From contig WPIO01000224.1 in NCBI GenBank assembly GCA_009760855.2, positions 124,001 through 188,000 on the forward strand: a stretch of DNA of 64,000 bases, written 5' to 3'. The translations under genes were made by a program, and so were the position numbers. Below the pieces are notes generated by a model, which was not told the DNA's origin, ran no database searches, and saw only the letters and a list, made by a program, of their open reading frames with translations. Positions 58,257 to 64,000 of the stretch are shown here, in pieces (positions within the stretch are counted from its first letter, which is position 1; each line of letters opens with the position of its first letter). The DNA is from Cristatella mucedo. Its lineage: Eukaryota > Bryozoa > Phylactolaemata > Cristatellidae.

Positions 58257-59419
58257 GTAAGTGAGCAATTATAGGACGAGTATTTCAAGTTTGGTAATGG
58301 CACCAAGTTTTCACTGCTCGTTAAACGCTTGCATTTCATTATTTACATTCAACAGTGACCCCATCAGTAGAAGCTCTTTTCTAAATACAATAAGTTATGC
58401 GACTTACCACCTACTAAAATAACTAAATAGCTATTTCGGAAATTTGCGTGTTCGTTAAAGGTTAAACTAACTCAAATATTATAATAGATTTTACCATTTC
58501 AAAGTTTGGCATATGCACTCAGGTGCCGAAATTCCGTGCAGTATGGCCACTACAGTTGTGGCTATAAATGTTTAGGGTCATAAGAGGGTTTTATTTAATC
58601 ATAGGCACAGTAAAGTTACGGAAAACATATCAAATATGTATTTACCGTCTTCACTCGCCACTTCGCGCACCGACTTTTGCCGCTTCACTCTATCGTGGTT
58701 TTTTAAAATATGCATTCCATTAAAACGTTGATCGCGATAGTGAAAAGAATACAGTGCGTGCTCAATTTGTTTAGTCAATTATACATCCCTGTATTAAAAT
58801 TAAAATTTAAAAATTGAATTTCTGCACGTGTAGACGGTAGGCCCAAATATTCGAGTACCACACTAATCCTTCAACTCATGGTGCACTTCGCAGAAATTAC
58901 CTCGTTTCGTTAGATTCTGGGACTGATTAACCGCGATAAACGAGGGACGAATGCACAGCAAAAAATATGCACATATGCTGGTGGTAGGTATTTGTTCAGC
59001 GTGATGTTGCCCCACCACGATTTTATCTGACGAACCTTGTCTGGCCAGGCTTTGAGGCAGCAAGTTTCTCCATTTATTTTCTCCTCTGCTCCAATACGTT
59101 CAAATGAGCCTGAGTTTTACTGAAAATGTGGGTTACTGGTTAAGGTCAAATATCTTCTCTCAGCCACCTATCAATATCGCTCTATAATCGTTTGACGGGT
59201 TCCAAAAATGCAGCTGGCTGGGCCAGCCTCAAAAAAGGATTCGCCACAAAGCATTTCACCGGCCAATCAGTTGGCAAAGTTTATATATATTGCTGCCAAA
59301 CGTGACGATCCCCAAGCACAGTATTTGAGCATTGAAATTCAACTTGCATGCCCAAAAATAACTTGACTAAATTGTAATTGGTAATAGGGAAGTCACCTAG
59401 CCAATTGCCTTATTTTAAT
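58257..59419. other. Spacer with a possible small minus-strand exon
   Basis: On the minus strand about 58760-58643 is open and reads HYRDQRFNGMHILK then NHDRVKRQKSVREVASED, ending at G|GTAAAT, a plausible donor. Its phase does not fit the exon at 57138-57420 directly. The acceptor side is weak. Treat as a hint only. Confidence 0.25.
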
Positions 59420-61150
59420 AATAATATATTGCACTTTATAAAGCGCCCTCAGAGAACTTAACCTCTTTCTAGGCGCTTTACATTTGCTGCAAAGTGATAT
59501 GCAATAGAATAGTAAGTAAAATCATGCTTGAAAAACAAACAAAATGAATAATATGGTTAAGGGTGACATGCACAGGGTCAGCATGCAAATGTGGTTAGTG
59601 GCAGCATGCACAGTGTCAGCACGCATAAGCACATCAAGGACGAATCACAGGGACCCACTAAATGCTGTCCTAAATAGGTGTATTTTTAAGTTTTTTTAAA
59701 TGTGGTCAGGTCAGGGGATGTTCTGACGCATGTCGGGAGGGAGTTCCAGGCTTTGGGAGCATACGAGCTAAATGCACGGTCTCCAAAGGATTTAAGGTTT
59801 GTACGAGGTATTTCTAGACTGTTGGATTCCGAAATGCGAGTGGTACGATGCTTGGCCTGATGGGGTAGTATAACTGAAAGATAGGCTGGAGCCATAGAAT
59901 GAAGAGACCTAAAAGTGAGCGACAAAACCTTGAAGTCAATCCGTTGCCTCACTGGTAGCCAGTGCAGGTCGGCGAGAAGTGGAGTAATGTGGCAACTGCG
60001 AAGCTCACGACAGACAAGCCTGACTGCAGAGTTTTGCACCAGCTGCAACCGCCTGATCGCACATGCTGGTAGGCCCGTAAGCAGTGAGTTGCAGAAGTCG
60101 AGACGGGATGTCACAAATGCATGGACCAACGTAGACGTGGTATCCTTATCTAAACAAGCCCGAATTTTAGAAATGTTATCAAGCTGAAAATAGGGAGATT
60201 TGACTGTGGAGCTGATGTGGTCGTCTAACGAGAGGTCGCTTTGGAATATGACACCTAGATTTCGAGCTGTTTCAACTGGAGATATGCTGGCAGAGCCAAT
60301 TTTTAAAGTCAGCCTTTCCAATTTCTGAATCACACTGGGTTTGCCCATAACTAGTAAGTTAGTTTTATCATCGTTTAGTTTTAGAAAATTTGCTGCCATC
60401 CATGTGCGGATGTCATCAATGCATGCAGCAAGTGAGTTGAGAGAATTTGAGGTGCTCGAAGGCTGGGAGGGATCAAGCAAAGGTACAACTGAGTGTCATC
60501 CGCATAGAAGTGAAAGCGTAGATTGTGCTTGGCAATCACATCAGCAAGAGGGAGAGTATAAACGGTGAAAAGGACCGGACCTAGCACAGAGCCCTGAGGT
60601 ACTCCATATTTTAGAGGTACTTCAGATGATCTTTGTCCATTCACGTCAATACTCTGGAGTCTCCCACTGAGATAGGACCTGAACCACTGCAGAGCAGTGC
60701 CAGTGATGCCCAGGCGAGATGAGAGGCGCTCTAGAAGTACTTTGTGATCGATGGTATCAAAAGCTGCCGAAAGATCGAGCAAAACAAGAAGAGACACTCT
60801 ACCCATGTCTGCATTCCTAAGTAGGTCGTTGTATACCCGAAGCAATGCTGACTCTGTGGAGTGATTAGCTCTAAAGCCAGACTGGAACTTACTAGCAAGG
60901 TGTGAGGTTTCGATATACGAGTTCAGCTGGTCTGCCACGACCCGTTCCAGTGTCTTTGATAGGAATGGTAGAAGGGAGACTGGGCGGTAGTTGCTTAAGT
61001 TCTCTTGGTCTAGTGTAGCTTTCTTGAGAAGTGGCCTGACTACAGCTTTTTTGAAAGGTGCTGGGACCTGACCTGAGGCTAATGACATATTAATGATGTT
61101 GGTTATGCATGGCAGCAGCAGATCAATGCAACGTAGGAGCAGGACAGTGG
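59420..61150 (-). mobile_element. LINE A, best-preserved copy
   Basis: L2/CR1-like non-LTR element on the minus strand, 5'-truncated near 61150. The RT and C-terminal domain are almost intact, with one frameshift near 60450. The 3' end has a UTR of about 200 bp with imperfect GCATGCTGAC...CTAACC repeats, the 34-nt hairpin (59443-59476) and a short ATT-type tail at 59420-59430. It is the template against which other LINE A fragments are recognised here. Confidence 0.95.
59686..61150 (-). pseudogene. LINE A ORF2: RT plus C-terminal domain
   Basis: Read from 61150: SGQVPAPFKKAVVRPLLKK, NYRPVSLLPFLSKTLERVV, FRANHSTESALLRVYNDLL, then the catalytic LLDLSAAFDTIDHKVLLERL (about 60740-60800), YGVPQGSVLGPVLF (about 60580) and FHFYADDTQLYL (about 60490-60525). 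After the frameshift near 60450 come FLKLNDDKTNLLVMGK, a thumb and the family C-terminal block LLADLHWLPVRQRIDFKVLS to FGDRAFSSYAPKAWNSLPT. The APE endonuclease is not in this copy. In intact relatives the protein nicks the target and copies its RNA from the 3' hairpin end. The two halves are each open (235 and 264 codons), so the copy is recent but not functional. Confidence 0.93.
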
Positions 61151-61639
61151 GAATAACCCTTTTGAAAGACTATGGAGTGATATCGACAGGAAGCTGGGGC
61201 ACGGTGTTCGGCCTACACTAGTAATCTACCTTTTCGGTAAAATGCAGGCTGTGTGGAATTTGCTGCAGCAGAAGAGAAAAAACAGAAGAGACATAAGCAT
61301 GCGGTCTCTAAGCTTGACCTGACAAGTTTGGCTATTACGAATCGTCAAATGAAACTAAACGAATGCCTTTCACTCGTAAAAGGCAAATAAACCGGGAAGC
61401 AATGCTGGTCTAGGCAAGCATGTTTTTGCTACAATTAAAATGTGCTTACTTCAGTAGAAAGATTCTTTAGGCTTTCATCTAAACGTTCGCTATCATTTTG
61501 TATTTATTTTCATTAATCGGAGCATGACAACTGAAGGTGCTGCATCCGAACACTTGTGGGTGTTCAGATGCCAAGGTTTACCCCCATCATAATAAGTAAC
61601 AAGAGTATTTAGTAGAAGGATGAATAGCTTCTGAATAAG

Positions 61640-61640
<1 letters not shown>
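61151..61640. other. Spacer
   Basis: Nothing recognised between the LINE A copy and the TA run. Confidence 0.4.
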
Positions 61641-61707
<67 letters not shown>

Positions 61708-61745
61708 TTATATATTTATATATATATTTATATATGTATGTTTAT
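61641..61745. repeat. (TA)n microsatellite
   Basis: A nearly pure TA run from about 61643 to 61699, grading into TATATTTA units to 61745. Length in the assembly may be unreliable. Confidence 0.95.
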
Positions 61746-62027
61746 ATGACCTGCAGTGACTACCTAAATAGTTTTTAATTAAGAGTAAAATGCTCACAGT
61801 AACTACCTCGTCATTTAGCACAGGCTTTAAGTAACCCCCACTTTAGAACGTAAAGTACAAAGGCATGCACCAACCGTAGGGTAATTGCAGTGCTTATGCT
61901 GTGCATAACCATAAGACGTATCAACGCATCCGACGAAGAGATTGCACATCGAAAGTCCAAGCAGGTTTTGAAATGTTACCGATTACCAACAACTGCGTCG
62001 TCATTCTCGTAGTTACTTCCTGTATGA

Positions 62028-64000
62028 TATAATAATAATAATACCAAAAAATGCCCTCGGAGAACTGAATCTCTTTCTGGGCACTTTGTGTGTGTGGCAG
62101 AGGAAGCGTGGTCGAAAGGTTAGTGGTAGCATGCTCAAAGACTACAATCATGGCATGATTACATGCAAGTTAATGGTATCGACACATCCCCAGCATGCAT
62201 AAGCACACCAAGGAGAAATCACGTTCTGAAAAATTTATGTCTTTTTAGCTCCTTTTTTAAGTTTTGTAAAAGTCAGTGGAAGTCCTCAAGTTAGTCAGGA
62301 GTGACTTCCTGGATTTGGGATTATACCAAATAAAGAAACCATCTCCAAGGGATTTGAGGTCTTTAAGAGATATATTTAAACTATTTGATTAGGAATACCA
62401 CATTTTTCGATGCTTGACGTGGTGGAGGAGTGGATCTGATTGGTAAGCTAAAGCCAGAGAATAAAGGGGCGTAAAAGTAAGTGACAGAAATTTGAATCCG
62501 ATACGTTGCTTGATCGGGAGCCAGTGCAGACTGGTGAAAAGTGGTGTAGTGGGGCAACTTCAAAGCTCCCAACTGAAAAGCCTACGTGCAGAGCTTTGCA
62601 CCAACGGCAAATGCCTGAGTGCACAGGCCGGTAGACAAGCAAGCATGCTTTCCCAGAGTCAAGACAGAATGCCACAACAGCATGGATCAATTTAGATGTG
62701 GTATCCGTTTCCAAAAAAGCCAGGATTTTAACAACGTTGTGCAGCTGCCAGTAGGCAGACTTGACTGTGGAGTGGATGTTGTCATCTGATGAAAGGTCAC
62801 TTCGGAACAGACATGCAGATTCGTGCGCGTACAACGGGAGATATGCTGGCAGAGCTGATTTTGAGTGTTGCATTTTCCTATCTCCAACTCATACTTGATT
62901 TGCATATTACTAGAAAGCTATTTTATCGCAATGAAATTTAAAAATCTTTGCTGCCATTCATGTGTGGGATGTTATCAATACATGCAGCAAGGGAGTTGAG
63001 AGAATTTGACGTACTAGAAGGCTGGGAGGAATAAAATTAAGGTTACATCTGTGTGCAATTTGCGTATAATTGAAATCTTAGGTCGTCTCTGGCAGTCACA
63101 TTTGTAAGATGGAGAGTATAAACCATGAAAAGAACAGGACCAAGCAGGAAGCCCCGAGAGTCCTTAGTTACATGGTATTTCAGAGCCTCCTCAGATGATT
63201 TTTATCTATTCACATCAGTACTCTGGAATCTCCCACTGAGATAGGATCTGAACCGTTGTTTTGCGGTGCCAGTGATGCACAGGCGAGATGAGAAGCGCTC
63301 AAGAAGGACTTGGTGATCAATAGTATCACAAGCTGCCGAAATATGGAGCGAAACAAGTAGAGACACTCTACCCGTGTCTGCATCTCTAAGTAGGTCGTTA
63401 TACATCCGTAGCAATGCTGACTCTATGGAGTGATTAGCTCTAAAACCAGACTGGAATTTACTAGCAAGGTTCGAAGTTTCAATTTAAGAGTTCAGCTGGT
63501 CTGCCGTCACTCTTCCGGTATCTTTAATGTATCTTTAAATTGGAACGGTAGAAGGAAGACTGGGCGGCAGTTGCTCAAGTTGTCTTGGTCTACTGTTGCT
63601 TTCTCGAGTAATGGAATGACTACAGCCTTTTTGAAAGGTACTGGGACATGACCTGAGCTATTGAAATAGTACCGATGTTATTTGTGCATGGCAGCAGCAG
63701 ATCAATGTCGAAGCAGGACAGAAGGAATATCACAAAGTACTTGTCGTCTTCTTTAAAATGGGATGTGAACCTCAAGACTAGGTCACTAATGATCACCTTG
63801 AATGTAGCCACTGAGGTTCTGCTTACAGATGATAGACAGGATTTAGGAATGATGCTTCCATCTTAGGGACGGACTTCTTGTCTATCTTGCCTTTCTTGTC
63901 TATCTTGTTAGCAGAGAAGCTAGAGAACCGACCAGCTAGATTATCACAGGGATCACTAGGTAAGGAGCTAATCTGGGAGTGGTTAAGAGATGGTTGATAT
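62028..64000 (-). mobile_element. LINE A copy running off the window
   Basis: Minus strand, older than the previous copy. The tail is at 62028-62043, a hairpin with an eroded outer arm at about 62050-62085 and the second-type UTR (AAGCGTGGTCGAAAGG). Then ORF2 C-terminus (KTLHVGFSVGSFEV-type, broken), RT with SLLVSLHISAACDTIDHQVL at 63320-63370, and upstream the endonuclease-RT linker (SQISSLPSDPCDN, RFSSFSANKI) to the window edge. Frames are broken many times. It extends further 5' than the 59420-61150 copy. Confidence 0.88.

Overview
The window looks like a repeat-rich piece of an invertebrate animal genome. Nothing resembles a bacterial or phage layout. It holds mostly short broken reading frames, AT-rich spacer and many copies of a few transposon families in every state of decay. 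The host species cannot be named from the sequence. Animal origin is suggested by abundant L2/CR1-like LINEs whose 3' ends carry (ATT)n tails, tRNA-derived SINEs, and LTR (Ty3/gypsy) and hAT relics.

Layout. 85-4188 is one damaged Ty3/gypsy LTR retrotransposon with both LTRs, in frame-broken gag-pol. LINE A (L2/CR1-like, 3' hairpin plus ATT tail) recurs more than 20 times on both strands; the best copies are 59420-61150 and 62028-64000. LINE B (a second L2/CR1-like family, ACATT-type tail) recurs at least seven times; the longest copy is 29080-32670. LINE C (R2/NeSL-like, with RT and C-terminal endonuclease-type region) is seen at 12640-15130 (-) and 27745-28250 (+). A second gypsy relic lies at 15470-17650 (-). 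A hAT transposase relic at about 24200-26480 sits inside an array of ~170-bp repeats (22150-26690) whose left and right halves point in opposite directions. A related-looking degenerate array lies at 44790-45900.

How the parts interact. SINE1 (tRNA-derived head) and LINE A end in the same 34-nt stem-loop, which is the arrangement expected if SINE1 borrows the LINE A reverse transcriptase. A 74-bp insertion at 11059-11132, flanked by TATCACA on both sides, consists of little more than that stem-loop and tail. Elements are nested: SINE1 in LINE C, LINE A tails in gypsy relic 2, a SINE1 tail in LINE A, and a 337-bp GC-rich insert in the LINE B endonuclease region flanked by TCTGAG.

Host genes. 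No complete host gene can be supported. Five open segments with splice-like borders or unusual length are given as tentative exons. The best is a minus-strand terminal exon at 57138-57420, with a clean acceptor and an AATAAA after the stop. Long stretches (5986-8825, 38466-41849, 54291-56279) show nothing recognisable. Boundaries of old repeat copies are by eye and good to tens of bases.
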